Shown one piece after another: positions 44,420 through 54,590 of a stretch of 64,000 bases of DNA (its first letter is position 1; each line of letters begins with the position of its first letter). The translations under genes and the position numbers were made by a program. The notes under the pieces were generated by a model that had not been told where the DNA came from, did not search any database, and worked only from the letters and a program-made list of their open reading frames with translations. This stretch comes from Acididesulfobacillus acetoxydans (GTDB lineage Bacteria; Bacillota; Desulfitobacteriia; Desulfitobacteriales; Desulfitobacteriaceae): NCBI RefSeq assembly GCF_900016645.1, contig NZ_CDGJ01000104.1; one strand, written 5' to 3'.

Positions 44420-45040
44420 TCAAGCCAAAAGCTTGTCAGCTAACTCCACCGCCGTAGCTGCGTCGGGGGCATAGGCATCGGCCCCGATCTCATCGGCAAA
44501 CTTTTGCGTAACAGGTGCGCCACCGATCATAACTTTCACCGGATGGGATTCAAGCAGTTCGATGGTGCTTTTCATGTTGACCATGGTGGTTGTCAAAAGA
44601 GCAGACAGACCTACGATTTGCGGTTTATGCTCTTCGACAGCCTGAACGAACTTCTCCGGCGACACATCCACCCCCACGTCAATGACCTTATAACCGGCAC
44701 CTTCCAACATCATGCGCACCAAGTTTTTCCCGATGTCATGGAGGTCTCCTTTCACCGTGCCAATCAAAACGATCCCTTTGTCCTGCACTTCACTCGCGGA
44801 CAAGAGCGGTTTGACTACATCCATCCCGGCATGCATGGCCCGGGCCGCAATGAGGACCTCCGGTACATAGACCTCGTTATTCTTGAATTTAACCCCGACC
44901 ACGTTCATTCCGGCAATCAAGCCATCATTGATAATGGTCTGGGGAGCAATGCCTTCAGACAAAACCTTTTCGGCAATCTCTTTGACCTTTTTGGCGTTTC
45001 CGCAAATGACGGCTTCGGCCATCTCTTGTAATGTTGACAT
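44420..45040 (-). CDS. Corrinoid protein of a methyltransferase system (MtaC/MtbC/MttC type)
   Basis: 206 residues with the usual two domains: a four-helix cap (1-88) and a B12-binding Rossmann domain. The axial-ligand motif GTVKGDLHDIGKNLV puts the cobalt-binding His at residue 101; LSALLTTTMVNMKSTIELL and VMIGGAPVTQKFADEIGADA follow. It carries a methyl group on cobalt between a substrate:corrinoid methyltransferase and an acceptor methyltransferase. It is the last gene of the sugar cluster, after a polyol dehydrogenase and two UroD-type methyltransferases in the same direction. Confidence 0.93.
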   Translation of the reverse strand: MSTLQEMAEAVICGNAKKVKEIAEKVLSEGIAPQTIINDGLIAGMNVVGVKFKNNEVYVPEVLIAARAMHAGMDVVKPLLSASEVQDKGIVLIGTVKGDLHDIGKNLVRMMLEGAGYKVIDVGVDVSPEKFVQAVEEHKPQIVGLSALLTTTMVNMKSTIELLESHPVKVMIGGAPVTQKFADEIGADAYAPDAATAVELADKLLA

Positions 45041-45269
45041 ATACTATACCCCCTGAAAATCCCGCGATAATTTAATTTTGCAACGTAATAAAGTTCAAAC
45101 TGGTTTCCCGCTGTCCGTCCCATTGTCTGCAAACGCCCTTTCGTGATCGATAAATTAGGCTCTCAAAAAACCTTCGCCCAACTCCAACCTTCGCCGAAAT
45201 GGTGCTCTTGACCTGTCTCCGGGAGACTCCCCCCCTATTAAGCTCCTCATGGGGCAGAAATCACCGAAT

Positions 45270-46313
45270 TTAGGAACACCTTAGCAGTATCTTGCCCTTC
45301 ACCTCGCCGGGAATCTGCAAATCGCGGAAGGCAGCGTTGATTTCCGATAATGGAACAATACGGTCTATAAGGCCCTGACACTGTATTTTGCCTTTCTGAA
45401 AAAAATGACCGGCGAGTCTCCACTCCTGTCCAGGGAAGGGAGCTGAGTAAGACATCCAGGAGCCACGAACTGTCAGTTCCTTTCGGTTAATACGCTCGAA
45501 TTCGCGAGGTTCAAAGGACACGCTACGAGTAGGGGTGCCAATGTACATCACTTGTCCTTTATTAGCGGCAATCTCTAGGCACAGCTTTTCGGTAAACTCC
45601 ACTCCAGCCGTCTCGATCACCTGGTATACACCCGCCCCCTTAGTTTCCCATGCATATCTTTCGGCGAAATCTTCAGCACCCGTGTTGAGAACGACATCGG
45701 CTCCCAATTCTTTCGCAAGCTGCAACTTACGCGAATCTATGTCAAAGGCAAAGATACGCTTCGCGCCTAGGGCGTGAGCACACTGCAACGTCAGGAGGCC
45801 AATAGTTCCCATGCCAACGATGGCAACGTCTTCACCACCGCGAAAATTCATTTGGGACAAACCATGCAGGGCGACAGTCGCCGGCTCAAAGAACGCCCCT
45901 TCTTTATCCCCAACACCTTCCGGTAATGGAACCGCATTCACAGCAGGCATTTTCACATATTCGGCCCAGCTGCCGTCAGTACGTGAACCAATAAACGAGT
46001 AGTTTTTGCACTGGGAGTAATAGCCGCGTAGACAGTCCTCACAGTGATGACAGGGCAAAAGTGGCGCTCCAACAATATGCTGTCCCACACTGATATTCTT
46101 CACGCCTGACCCGAGCTCGGTCACTTCTCCAGAAAACTCGTGTCCCAAAACAATGGGATAGCTATGGGCAGCGTTACCTAAAACGCGAGGAAGATCGGAA
46201 CCGCAAATGCCGCTTATCTTGACCTTGGCTAGGATTTCCCCAGATCCGATTGACGGAAGAGCCCTTTCTTCGTAGCGCAAGTCCATTTGTCCATGTAAGA
46301 TCGCAGCTTTCAT
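45270..46313 (-). CDS. Zinc-dependent polyol/alcohol dehydrogenase, GatD-like
   Basis: 347-residue medium-chain dehydrogenase. Catalytic zinc: GICGSDLPRV and GHEFSGEV. Structural zinc: four Cys in LPCHHCEDCLRGYYSQCKN. NAD-binding motif: VAIVGMGTIGLLTLQ. It resembles galactitol-1-phosphate or sorbitol dehydrogenases. ATG 46313 follows GGAGGTAAGA; a TTG 12 bases upstream falls within the ribosome-binding site. It would oxidise a polyol or sugar hydroxyl within the cluster; the specific substrate is not known. Confidence 0.88.
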   Translation of the reverse strand: MKAAILHGQMDLRYEERALPSIGSGEILAKVKISGICGSDLPRVLGNAAHSYPIVLGHEFSGEVTELGSGVKNISVGQHIVGAPLLPCHHCEDCLRGYYSQCKNYSFIGSRTDGSWAEYVKMPAVNAVPLPEGVGDKEGAFFEPATVALHGLSQMNFRGGEDVAIVGMGTIGLLTLQCAHALGAKRIFAFDIDSRKLQLAKELGADVVLNTGAEDFAERYAWETKGAGVYQVIETAGVEFTEKLCLEIAANKGQVMYIGTPTRSVSFEPREFERINRKELTVRGSWMSYSAPFPGQEWRLAGHFFQKGKIQCQGLIDRIVPLSEINAAFRDLQIPGEVKGKILLRCS

Positions 46314-46343
46314 TCTTACCTCCAAATCTGTAAGCCTATAACA

Positions 46344-47477
46344 CTAAGCCTCGTTTCGCCCGTAAACCCCGTGTTTTTTCGCCAAAGCGAACAAGGCCAC
46401 CACACTGCGCGTCGGCAGGTCTGGCTGGATATGGTTAGACGGAGCAAACAGATAGCCCCCTCCGGATGCCAGCTGCTCTATGCGTAAAACAACTTCCTGT
46501 TCCAAAAGATAGGGGTCCTGCAAGCCTGTATTCTGCATATCAACTCCTCCACAGAGGACAACTTTATCTCCATACTTCTTCTTGATCTCGCTCGGGTTCA
46601 TGTTCGGCAGGGGTTGGACCGGATTGAGAATATCTACACCTACTTCGACCAAGTCGGTAATGATCGGTTCGATGGCTCCGCAACTATGGTGGAGAATTTT
46701 GGCCCCTGGTGCCTTCTTTCTAATAAAATCATTGATGGCCTTGCGACGAGGCTTTATGATGTCCCGAAATAACTGCGGAGAGATAAGCAAGCCGTTCTGG
46801 GTCCCGTAATCCTCAGCAGTCTCGACAATGTCTACGTACCTGCCTACCTCTGTCAATAAAGCGTCATAGAATCCTATTTGGAGATCAAGAATCTTATCCA
46901 AAAGTGCTTCTGCAAACCCCCTGTCAAGAAGTAGATCCATAAGAAACTGCTCCATTCCGCGCAACCAAGCTCCATATTCCAAAAAACTGGCTGATTGGGG
47001 AGAACGTGCTACTACTGCTTTATCCGTTTGTTCCCGTAAAGTGCGGGCTGCTAGTGCCAGTCCAGCTGTCCGGCCCGGATCGTAAGGATCCGGCCACGGA
47101 TGGCAGGCTATATCACTTTTTGTAGCATGGGCTAATGGCGGATCCACCCGAACTCCGTAACCATCGATTTTCCGAATAGGCACTCCCCAGTCACACAAGA
47201 CGGTATTTTCATCGATCCTGCGCACAGGAGTTGCGGCTGCTTTCTTCATGTGCACGAAGCGCACATCTGCGTCTAACGCTTCCAGGATACGCTGATCAAA
47301 ATAATTTCCGGTGTGTCCTTCACGGTATGCTTCTACATCCCCAGTAATCCCAAGATAATCTTTTAACTGAAAGTAGGCCTCGTCTGTCATGAATGATGAC
47401 GTACCGCCAAAATAAAGGGGCACCCGATCGGGCTCCTTATGATTAATCGCTGCCAACACTCTTTCCCGCGAATTCAT
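46344..47477 (-). CDS. UroD-family (MtaA-like) methyltransferase 2
   Basis: 377 residues, uroporphyrinogen decarboxylase fold of the methyltransferase subgroup. The N-terminus is MNSRERVLAAINHKEPDRVP. A zinc-type motif HxC is present in ILHHSCGAIEPII, with a later Cys in VVLCGGVDMQ; MtaA/MtbA-type enzymes use His-x-Cys...Cys to activate a thiol acceptor. The start at ATG 47477 is favoured over 47483 by spacing from AAGGAGG. It is a close paralogue of the gene upstream (shared AEDYGTQNG and IKPRRK stretches), so the two arose by duplication. Probably transfers methyl groups to or from the corrinoid protein two genes downstream. Confidence 0.87.
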   Translation of the reverse strand: MNSRERVLAAINHKEPDRVPLYFGGTSSFMTDEAYFQLKDYLGITGDVEAYREGHTGNYFDQRILEALDADVRFVHMKKAAATPVRRIDENTVLCDWGVPIRKIDGYGVRVDPPLAHATKSDIACHPWPDPYDPGRTAGLALAARTLREQTDKAVVARSPQSASFLEYGAWLRGMEQFLMDLLLDRGFAEALLDKILDLQIGFYDALLTEVGRYVDIVETAEDYGTQNGLLISPQLFRDIIKPRRKAINDFIRKKAPGAKILHHSCGAIEPIITDLVEVGVDILNPVQPLPNMNPSEIKKKYGDKVVLCGGVDMQNTGLQDPYLLEQEVVLRIEQLASGGGYLFAPSNHIQPDLPTRSVVALFALAKKHGVYGRNEA

Positions 47478-47522
47478 CCTCATCCTCCTTCCAACCGGCT
47501 TAAGACATAGCGTATCTACAAA

Positions 47523-48668
47523 TTATTCGACGACTCGAATTGGATACAGGCCATATTCCTTGATGGTCTCCAAATAGAAGAGGATATTTTCGATTGAAGT
47601 ATCGGCTTGGAAATTACTGGTGGGAGCCATAATGTAACCGCCGCCCTGGGCAAATGCCGCCAAACGAATCTTTATTTCCCTTGCTAACTCTGCTTTGCTG
47701 CCCGGCAAAGCCCGCTGTTCATCCACGCCTCCGTGGAAGCAAAGGCGGCTCCCGAATTCCTTCTTTAGTCGGAACGAGTCCATGTCCTTGGCCAAGGGTT
47801 GAACCGGATTCAGGATATCGACACCGGTCTTAATGAGATCGTCGATCAAAAGATATACTGAACCGCAAGTGTGGTGGAAAATCTTGGCCTGAGGTGCCAA
47901 ACTTCTAATAAGGTCATTCAACTTTTTGCGCCGTGGCTTAATCATCTCGCGGAATAAATTCGGAGACATCATTGGACCGTTCTGAGTACCGTAGTCATCG
48001 GCTGTCTCCACAATTTGCAGGTAGGGACCAACATTTCTGAGCAGTACCTCATAGAACTGCATTTGAATCTCCAGAGTCTTGTCAAGCAGCTTCGTGGCAA
48101 ATTCCTTGTCAACCATCATATCGACCAGAAAATTGTCCATCCCCCTGAGTTCCCAGGCCAATTCGAAGAACCCATGAGAAACCGCCCGTGCGGCCAAGGC
48201 ATACTCGGTATGTTCATAAAGGTACTGGCCTCTTTGCCTTAAACCCCTGACCCGGCTGGGATCGAAAGGATCCGGCCAGGGATATCTGTCGATGTCGTCC
48301 AATGTGGCGTTTTCAAGGGGCTTGTTAACAATGATGGATAATCCGTCGACCTTCTTCTTTTTCAATCCCCATTCGCTCACCATGCAACCTTCAGCGTCCA
48401 CGCCAAAATCGTGACTATCCGACGGCATCAAAAAGAGGTGGCGAAAGTCAACACCGAGAGCCTCAAGTAAATCATCGTTGTAGAAGGCTGCACTCTCATC
48501 CGGACGCATCACGATGTCACGGCTTGTAATCCCAAGATGCGCTTTCATTCTCTGAAAAAGATCGTTAGTAAAACTACAAGCGGTTGAGCCAATATCAATG
48601 GGCACGCGATCCGGCTCCTGATGGTTCAGTGCAATAGCCACCCTCTGGCGCGGCGTAAGTTTATCCAT
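47523..48668 (-). CDS. UroD-family (MtaA-like) methyltransferase 1
   Basis: 381 residues, same subgroup as the next gene. MDKLTPRQRVAIALNHQEPD at the N-terminus, IVETADDYGTQNGPMMSPNL in the centre, and the HxC motif in IFHHTCGSVYLLIDDLIKTG. The later Cys is shifted (RLCFHGGVD), so its zinc site may differ from the paralogue. True uroporphyrinogen decarboxylase is unlikely: there are no haem genes near and the context is methyl transfer. One of the two paralogues could act on the methylated substrate and the other on the final acceptor. Confidence 0.87.
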   Translation of the reverse strand: MDKLTPRQRVAIALNHQEPDRVPIDIGSTACSFTNDLFQRMKAHLGITSRDIVMRPDESAAFYNDDLLEALGVDFRHLFLMPSDSHDFGVDAEGCMVSEWGLKKKKVDGLSIIVNKPLENATLDDIDRYPWPDPFDPSRVRGLRQRGQYLYEHTEYALAARAVSHGFFELAWELRGMDNFLVDMMVDKEFATKLLDKTLEIQMQFYEVLLRNVGPYLQIVETADDYGTQNGPMMSPNLFREMIKPRRKKLNDLIRSLAPQAKIFHHTCGSVYLLIDDLIKTGVDILNPVQPLAKDMDSFRLKKEFGSRLCFHGGVDEQRALPGSKAELAREIKIRLAAFAQGGGYIMAPTSNFQADTSIENILFYLETIKEYGLYPIRVVE

Positions 48669-48713
48669 AAATTAGCACCCTTTCTCTCTTTTTGAGTTCA
48701 TTAACACTTAGGC

Positions 48714-50201
48714 TTAAGAAAACCCGATCTCCGCAAGAAGAGTAAACTCCTCCCGCAAGTTTGCATAGATCCGCTTGTAGATTCGAAACATCTTTTCGTA
48801 AAGTTGATGTTCGGAACTCCTAACCTGATAAGTATTTTCCAGCGAATATCCCGTTAAAGCCTCCTCAAAGCCACGGAACATCCCAATCCCAACCGCGGCA
48901 GTGACAGCCGAGCCCAATGCCGCTACATCCAGGGCGCCCGGCACCTCTATGTTCTTGCCGGTGATATCTGCGAAGATTTGCGTCCAGATCGGGCTTTGGG
49001 TACAACCTCCCGTCATTCGTATGGATCCACCCGCCAAACCCTCCTTCTCAGCGATATCTAGAATGTTGCGTACTCCAAAGGCATTACCCTCCATGAACAT
49101 GCGAATAAAGTCCGCCTTACCCGTGGCGGGATGTAGGCCCATGATTACACCGCGAGTGGCACTGTTCCAAAGCGGAGCACGCTGTCCCACCATGTAGGGA
49201 AGGAATATTAAACCGTTGCTACCGGGGCACGACTCCTGCGCCAAATCGTTTAGAATAAGGTAATCCTCTTCCGACAGGACATTCCTTAGCCATCGCAGGC
49301 CCCCTCCACCAAAGTCTACCCCCGCAGCGTTAATCCAGAGATCGGGGATAATATGATGGTAAAGGTGCATCGAATGTGTAAACTTAGGCTCGTCCACGGC
49401 AACCCCCAGGGCTGTTACGGTTCCCGCGGCAACGTACATTTCTCCCGCGTGGTACACCCCGGCACCCAAGGCTGAAGCCACCATATCCATAGCGCCGGCA
49501 ACCACTGGGGTTCCCTGGCATAGGCCAGTCTCTCGCGCAGCCTCCGTTGTTACCTGTCCGACCACCTCAAAGCAGTCGTAGATATCCGGCAACTTGGCTC
49601 GATCAATACCACATGACATGATGAGTTCCTCGGACCATGAGCCCCGCACCGTATCAAACAGCTGGGTCAGACCTCCTTCAGATTTATCCATACTAAACTG
49701 ACCGGTTAATCTATAAATTAGGTAACCGTTCGCGTGCATGAACTTATCGGCTCGACTGTAAACATCCGGTTCGTTATTTTTGAGCCACAAAACCTTAGGG
49801 GCAATATTCGAGGGATCATTATGGTTTCCACTGATCTGCCACAAGCTGTCTCCCAAGTTTTCATCAATCCAGCGGCACTGTACCTCTGCCCTCCGGTCCA
49901 TCCAGATTAAACCGGGGCGAAGTGCCTGTCCCTCGGCAGTCACTGGCAAAACAGTGCTTCCCTGTGAATCCACTCCAATGGCAGCTATCTCCGACGGCTT
50001 GATTCGGCTCTCCGTCAAAACACGGGAAACCGTCTGTCTGAGTGCCTCCCACCACTCTTCCGCTCGCTGTTCAGCCCACCCCGGACGGGGATAAGAAGTT
50101 CCATATTCTGCGCTGGCTGAACACACGACAATGAGCTTGTCTGTAAACAGGACTGTTTTACAGCTGGAGGTCCCCAAGTCAATTCCCAGTACATACTGCA
50201 T
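48714..50201 (-). CDS. FGGY-family carbohydrate kinase, xylulokinase-like
   Basis: ATP-dependent sugar or polyol kinase of 495 residues. N-terminal phosphate motif GIDLGTSSCKTVLF; substrate-site region MDMVASALGAGV; C-terminal MTGGCTQSPIWTQIFADITG. Nearest well-known type is xylulokinase, but FGGY substrates vary. ATG 50201 is chosen with AGGTG upstream; a GTG nine bases before is the alternative. It lies between the ABC transporter permease and the methyltransferase genes. Confidence 0.9.
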   Translation of the reverse strand: MQYVLGIDLGTSSCKTVLFTDKLIVVCSASAEYGTSYPRPGWAEQRAEEWWEALRQTVSRVLTESRIKPSEIAAIGVDSQGSTVLPVTAEGQALRPGLIWMDRRAEVQCRWIDENLGDSLWQISGNHNDPSNIAPKVLWLKNNEPDVYSRADKFMHANGYLIYRLTGQFSMDKSEGGLTQLFDTVRGSWSEELIMSCGIDRAKLPDIYDCFEVVGQVTTEAARETGLCQGTPVVAGAMDMVASALGAGVYHAGEMYVAAGTVTALGVAVDEPKFTHSMHLYHHIIPDLWINAAGVDFGGGGLRWLRNVLSEEDYLILNDLAQESCPGSNGLIFLPYMVGQRAPLWNSATRGVIMGLHPATGKADFIRMFMEGNAFGVRNILDIAEKEGLAGGSIRMTGGCTQSPIWTQIFADITGKNIEVPGALDVAALGSAVTAAVGIGMFRGFEEALTGYSLENTYQVRSSEHQLYEKMFRIYKRIYANLREEFTLLAEIGFS

Positions 50202-50229
50202 ACCTTTCACCTGTCTTAATCTTAAATCT

Positions 50230-51057
50230 TTAACTTTTCACCGCGCCCATTGTCAGTCCGCGGATAATATGCTTCTGCATAAAGAATACAAAAACCATGA
50301 TTGGAATAGCGATGACAGTACCCGCTGCGGCCATCTGGCCCCACAGCAAACCGTAAACCGTCAAAAAAGACGAAATGGCTGCAGGCAGCGTTTGGGCATT
50401 GAAACTTGTCAAAATCATGGCAAAGAAATATTCATTCCAACTCATAATCAGGCAGAAAATCGTAGAGGCAACAAGGCCGGGGGTAGCTAAAGGCAGGATA
50501 ACCCGAAAAAGGGCCGAAGTCCGACTGCAACCGTCTACCATGCACGCTTCATCAATATCCGGCGGAATGTCGTCAAAAAATGAGCGCATCATCCAGACAA
50601 CCCAAGCCAGGTTGATCAGCATGTCCATAATCACAAGTAAGGTCCTGGTGTCATACAAACCAATTTGCTTAGACAGAAGGTAAACGGGTAAGCCCGCCAA
50701 GATAAATGGTGCCATACGTGTACTTAGAAACCAAAAGAAGATACTTTCTTTCTTCTTAAACTCGAAGCGAGAAAGGGCATAGGCTGCCGGAGTGCCTAGT
50801 AACAAGGCTAAAACGCTGCTGACACTGGAAACGACGAGGCTGTTAAAAAAATTGTGTCCCATTCCCCGTCCGGAAAAGGCGTCAAAATAATTGGCCAAGG
50901 TAGGAACAAAAAAAACTTTGGGTGGAATGGCATATGCGTCTCGTTCTAGTTTGAAAGAAGTGGTTACAATATACCAAATCGGTGTGACGTAAACGCAGAA
51001 GACAATCAACAAGAGGGCATAAAGGAGAATGCGTATAAGTCTTTTTCTATTTCTCAC
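50230..51057 (-). CDS. ABC sugar transporter permease (MalG/LacG type)
   Basis: 275-residue inner-membrane permease with six segments. The EAA loop reads DEACMVDGCSRTSALFRVIL with LPLATPGLVAS after it. The GTG start overlaps the preceding permease stop by four bases (GTGA). It completes the heterodimeric channel of a CUT1-type importer. No ATP-binding subunit gene is in the cluster, so a shared MsmX-type ATPase elsewhere is likely, as in many Firmicutes. Confidence 0.93.
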   Translation of the reverse strand: MRNRKRLIRILLYALLLIVFCVYVTPIWYIVTTSFKLERDAYAIPPKVFFVPTLANYFDAFSGRGMGHNFFNSLVVSSVSSVLALLLGTPAAYALSRFEFKKKESIFFWFLSTRMAPFILAGLPVYLLSKQIGLYDTRTLLVIMDMLINLAWVVWMMRSFFDDIPPDIDEACMVDGCSRTSALFRVILPLATPGLVASTIFCLIMSWNEYFFAMILTSFNAQTLPAAISSFLTVYGLLWGQMAAAGTVIAIPIMVFVFFMQKHIIRGLTMGAVKS

Positions 51058-51965
51058 TGTGCTTCACCCTCGTTCCTCCGAAATACTCTGAAGATCAAAG
51101 TACAGATGACGGTAATTACAATTAGACTTAAGAGAGCCATGCTGGCCGCTTTAGAGACTTGGAAATACTCGAAAGCGGTATTGTACATGAGGATATTCAG
51201 ATTTTCGCTTGAGCGCCCTGGGCCTCCGCCGGTCATAGCATAAATGGTATCGAAAGTCCGAAAGGCGTCCATAGTTCTTATCAATAGGGACAGTAGCAAC
51301 GCTGGTTTCAGTAGTGGTAACGTAATATGAATAAACGTTTGCCAACGAGAAGCCCCATCTACCCTAGCAGATTCATAGACTTCTGGGGACAGCCCCTGGA
51401 GTCCCGCAAGAACTATCACCATAACCAGAGGCGACCACTCCCATACATCAACTACAATCAACGCGGGCAGTACGGTGCTCGCCTGTGCCAAGAACGGTCG
51501 TCCCCCAATACCGGCCACAGAAAGGAAGTAATTAATTAATCCCCAACCCGGGTTGTACATTAGCCGCCAGGCCGTTCCCACAATGATTGGGGCAATCACC
51601 ATCGCGGAAATAACAAACGTCCGAACGATACTTGCCCCTTTTAGGTTCTGGAACATAAGAAACGCTAAACTAGTCCCAATGACCATGCAGAACAAAACGC
51701 TAAAAAAGGTAAAACAAATAGTTATCCACAGAGAATGCCAGAATTCTCCGTGTTTAAGAATCTCAGCGTAATTCTGCAAACCGACAAATTGGTTTTGCGA
51801 ACCAGGAACGGTAAGATTCCAATTAAAGAAGCTGATTTTCAAACTATAGAGCATAGGGTAAATTGTCAGCAAAATAAGTGCCGCTATAGCCGGAGCCAAA
51901 AACAGCGCTACATAATGTTTGTCCTTGATCCGTAAGATCCTTCTGTATCTTTGTTCCGCTTCCAT
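51054..51965 (-). CDS. ABC sugar transporter permease (MalF/UgpA type)
   Basis: 303 residues from ATG 51965 (GGAG eight bases upstream). Six membrane segments. EAA loop: PEVYESARVDGASRWQTFIH then ITLPLLKPALL. It pairs with the MalG-type permease that overlaps its end. A 21-residue longer reading has no ribosome-binding site. Confidence 0.92.
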   Translation of the reverse strand: MEAEQRYRRILRIKDKHYVALFLAPAIAALILLTIYPMLYSLKISFFNWNLTVPGSQNQFVGLQNYAEILKHGEFWHSLWITICFTFFSVLFCMVIGTSLAFLMFQNLKGASIVRTFVISAMVIAPIIVGTAWRLMYNPGWGLINYFLSVAGIGGRPFLAQASTVLPALIVVDVWEWSPLVMVIVLAGLQGLSPEVYESARVDGASRWQTFIHITLPLLKPALLLSLLIRTMDAFRTFDTIYAMTGGGPGRSSENLNILMYNTAFEYFQVSKAASMALLSLIVITVICTLIFRVFRRNEGEAQ

Positions 51966-52166
51966 CTCTTCAACTCCCACCAAGGCATCATATCTGCCGA
52001 CTGCTTCTAATACGCAGATTGTACACAACCGCCAAAGAATCCCCGAGCAAATCGAAAATCCGAAGTGATTACACTGCTCGACTGGACACTCCCCACGAGG
52101 GTTGCCGCGCTGAGTTTTTAAATCCGGCGGCTGCGTCCGATGCGTCAGCCGCCGGTCTCGCTAAGA

Positions 52167-53474
52167 CTATTTTCCTTGCAGAATACGGTTTACCTCGTCA
52201 TTTGCTTGCGTGAGTGCTTCCTTCGGGGTCTTAGACCCATCCAAAACGGAGGAGATAGCAACGGAAACAGCGGTTCCTACCTGATCAGCCTGCGGAATGC
52301 GCGGTCTATAATCCGGATTAGCCAGTTTGAGAGAAGCTTTCATAACGTCAATCAAAGGTTCCGTGCCCGGATAAGCCGGAATGTTATAAACCTTCTCTAA
52401 AGCCTGATTCGGTGCGGAAAAACCACACTCGGTCGCAATTTTAGGACTCGTCAGCCAGGCAATAAATTTCGCAGCCGCCGCTTTATGTTTTGCATGTGCC
52501 GGCACCGCCAATGTCCAGCTGTAGAACCCCGGAGCAACCGCTTTATCTCCAGGAACCATGGCGAAACCCAGCTTTCCGGCCACCTTTGATGCGCTGGGGT
52601 CCTCACAACGCGGAGCCAAAGTGGCTGAGTCAACAAACATCCCCACTTTGCCCTGCATCATGTCGTTTTGCACCTCAACATAAGAATAGTTGGCAACTCC
52701 GGGCGGTCCATACTTTTTCAAGATGTCTGTATAATAGGTCAGCGCTTGGATAGCTTCCGGAGACGTGAGATTACCCGCTTTTTCGTCTTGAGTCAGATAA
52801 CTTCCACCAAATCCCTCAAGAAAGGTCGGCCAAGTCCATTCGTTGACTCCATATCCTCGTTGTCCTCTCATAACGATCCCCGCCATACCGGGCTCATTTT
52901 CTTTAATGACTTTGGCGTCATGTTCAAGTTCAGCAAAGGTTTTTGGTACCGTTAGATGGAGTTTTTTAAAGATGTCAGCCCTATATACCAGGATGTTACA
53001 GTCTTGATACAAAGGCATGCCGTAAATTTGCCCTTTGTAGCTGACGGAATCGATAAAAGGTTTCATGTAATTGGCTTTATTAAATGTACTGCTAGCATCG
53101 AGATATTTATCGAGGGGTGCCAAGTAACCTGCCTTCGCATACTTATTAAGGAACATGAAATCCGTCATGAACACGTCTATGTCGGTCGACGGGGCCGACA
53201 CTTCGAGACCAGTCTTCGCCCTCAGAGGCGTCTCTTGCAGCTTCATATAGTTCACATGAATCCCGGTCTTCTTCTCGAATTGAGGCAGGAGTTGCTCCAT
53301 TTTGTCAAATTCCGGGCGTGAATCTGCCATGAAGTTGATCGTCACCGGTTTACCCTGGGAACTTTGCCCCGCCGCTTGAGTGTTTGTCTGACCGCAGCCA
53401 ATAGCAAACATCCCAACGACCAACATGCTCACCATTAACGGCAAGAAGACTCTCCTTAATTTTCTCTTAAACAT
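52167..53474 (-). CDS. ABC sugar-binding lipoprotein
   Basis: Extracellular solute-binding protein family 1, 435 residues. The N-terminus has Lys/Arg, a hydrophobic stretch and a lipobox ending in AIGC at about 27, so it is anchored to the membrane by lipid. Then FMADSRPEFDKMEQLLPQFE and other family-1 patterns follow. AAGGAGG is six bases before the ATG. It is the first of three transporter genes and should define which carbohydrate the cluster imports. Confidence 0.92.
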   Translation of the reverse strand: MFKRKLRRVFLPLMVSMLVVGMFAIGCGQTNTQAAGQSSQGKPVTINFMADSRPEFDKMEQLLPQFEKKTGIHVNYMKLQETPLRAKTGLEVSAPSTDIDVFMTDFMFLNKYAKAGYLAPLDKYLDASSTFNKANYMKPFIDSVSYKGQIYGMPLYQDCNILVYRADIFKKLHLTVPKTFAELEHDAKVIKENEPGMAGIVMRGQRGYGVNEWTWPTFLEGFGGSYLTQDEKAGNLTSPEAIQALTYYTDILKKYGPPGVANYSYVEVQNDMMQGKVGMFVDSATLAPRCEDPSASKVAGKLGFAMVPGDKAVAPGFYSWTLAVPAHAKHKAAAAKFIAWLTSPKIATECGFSAPNQALEKVYNIPAYPGTEPLIDVMKASLKLANPDYRPRIPQADQVGTAVSVAISSVLDGSKTPKEALTQANDEVNRILQGK

Positions 53475-53695
53475 GTTCGCCCTCCTTTTTTTACCATGCC
53501 AAGTTTCCGTCAGTTTTGCCTCTTTGCAGTCTTTCGCTTTGGGTCCAACGTTTTTCCAAACCTCACCCCCTTTCCAAAAACACGATAACCAAGAGATTCC
53601 GGCCTCACCCCAGTTGTGTAGTCCGCTTCTGAATACTCTCTGTTTAGATTTGACGGCACCCGTATCTATTAAGAGCCTATGCAGCTCAACAACAC

Positions 53696-54550
53696 CTACG
53701 CCCGCCCTTCGATACCGAATAGACGCATTTTTTGGCTCACGACGTTTTTGACCTCACCGCGTGCTTTGGCAAAGTAGCGACGGGGGTCATTTTCCTCTGG
53801 TTTCGCAAGAAGAGCACTTCTCAATGCCGCCGCCAAGGCCAATTTCAAATCTGTTGCGATGTTAATTTTACTTATACCAAGACTTATACTTCTGGTAATC
53901 GCGGCATCAGGCACTCCTGAGGCCCCATGGAGTACTAGTGGAACGTTTACAGCCAAGGCGATGGCTTCGAGCCGCTGGAGATCCAGCTTTGGTTCGTTCT
54001 TGTAAACCCCATGAGCCGTACCTATGGCAATTGCTAACGAATCAACCCCTGTTTCCTGGACAAATCGTCTTGCGTCACCGGGATCCGTGTAGTTCACCTC
54101 GGAATCGCTCACGATCGTTACCTCTTCCTGACCGCCAATCCGTCCCAACTCGGCTTCCACCGTAAGCCCTTTGCTATGGGCCAAACCTACAACCCAGCGT
54201 GTTAGGCGGATATTTTCTTCCCATTTCAAACGTGAGCCGTCAAACATGACCGATGTGAAACCGGCTTTAACACATTCTTCAATTAATTCCAGATCCGTAG
54301 CGTGGTCCAAGTGCAGTACGATCGGTACGTTCGCCCGTATCGCCAGAGCTCGGGCCATCGCCACAAGCAAGTCACTCCCGGTGTATTTAACCGTTCCAGG
54401 AGTCGCCTGAAGGATTACCGGTGCGCGATGTTCAAACCCCGCCTCAACAACTGCTTGTATAGTTTCTTGATTATGAATATTGAATCCCCCTAAGGCATAG
54501 CCGCCCGCACGAGCACGTTCTAAAAGCTCTTTTGAATTTACCAAATCCAC
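53696..54550 (-). CDS. Class II fructose/tagatose-bisphosphate aldolase
   Basis: Zinc-dependent ketose-bisphosphate aldolase of 284 residues (GatY/KbaY/Fba type). Motifs: GGFNIHNQETIQAVVEAG, the catalytic HLDHATD, VMFDGSRLKWEENIRLT, the metal His in IAIGTAHGVYK and VLHGASGVP, and INIATDLK. It cleaves a ketohexose 1,6-bisphosphate to dihydroxyacetone phosphate and an aldehyde. The start is GTG 54550 with GGGAGG about eight bases upstream. Confidence 0.93.
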   Translation of the reverse strand: MDLVNSKELLERARAGGYALGGFNIHNQETIQAVVEAGFEHRAPVILQATPGTVKYTGSDLLVAMARALAIRANVPIVLHLDHATDLELIEECVKAGFTSVMFDGSRLKWEENIRLTRWVVGLAHSKGLTVEAELGRIGGQEEVTIVSDSEVNYTDPGDARRFVQETGVDSLAIAIGTAHGVYKNEPKLDLQRLEAIALAVNVPLVLHGASGVPDAAITRSISLGISKINIATDLKLALAAALRSALLAKPEENDPRRYFAKARGEVKNVVSQKMRLFGIEGRA

Positions 54551-54590
54551 TATATTTTCCTCCCACCCTTGTACTCACCGCAATACCTGA

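Noticed and set aside
47523..48668. UroD-like genes as haem-synthesis uroporphyrinogen decarboxylase
   Set aside because: Two copies sit next to a corrinoid protein and show an HxC motif typical of methyltransferases; no haem genes are nearby.
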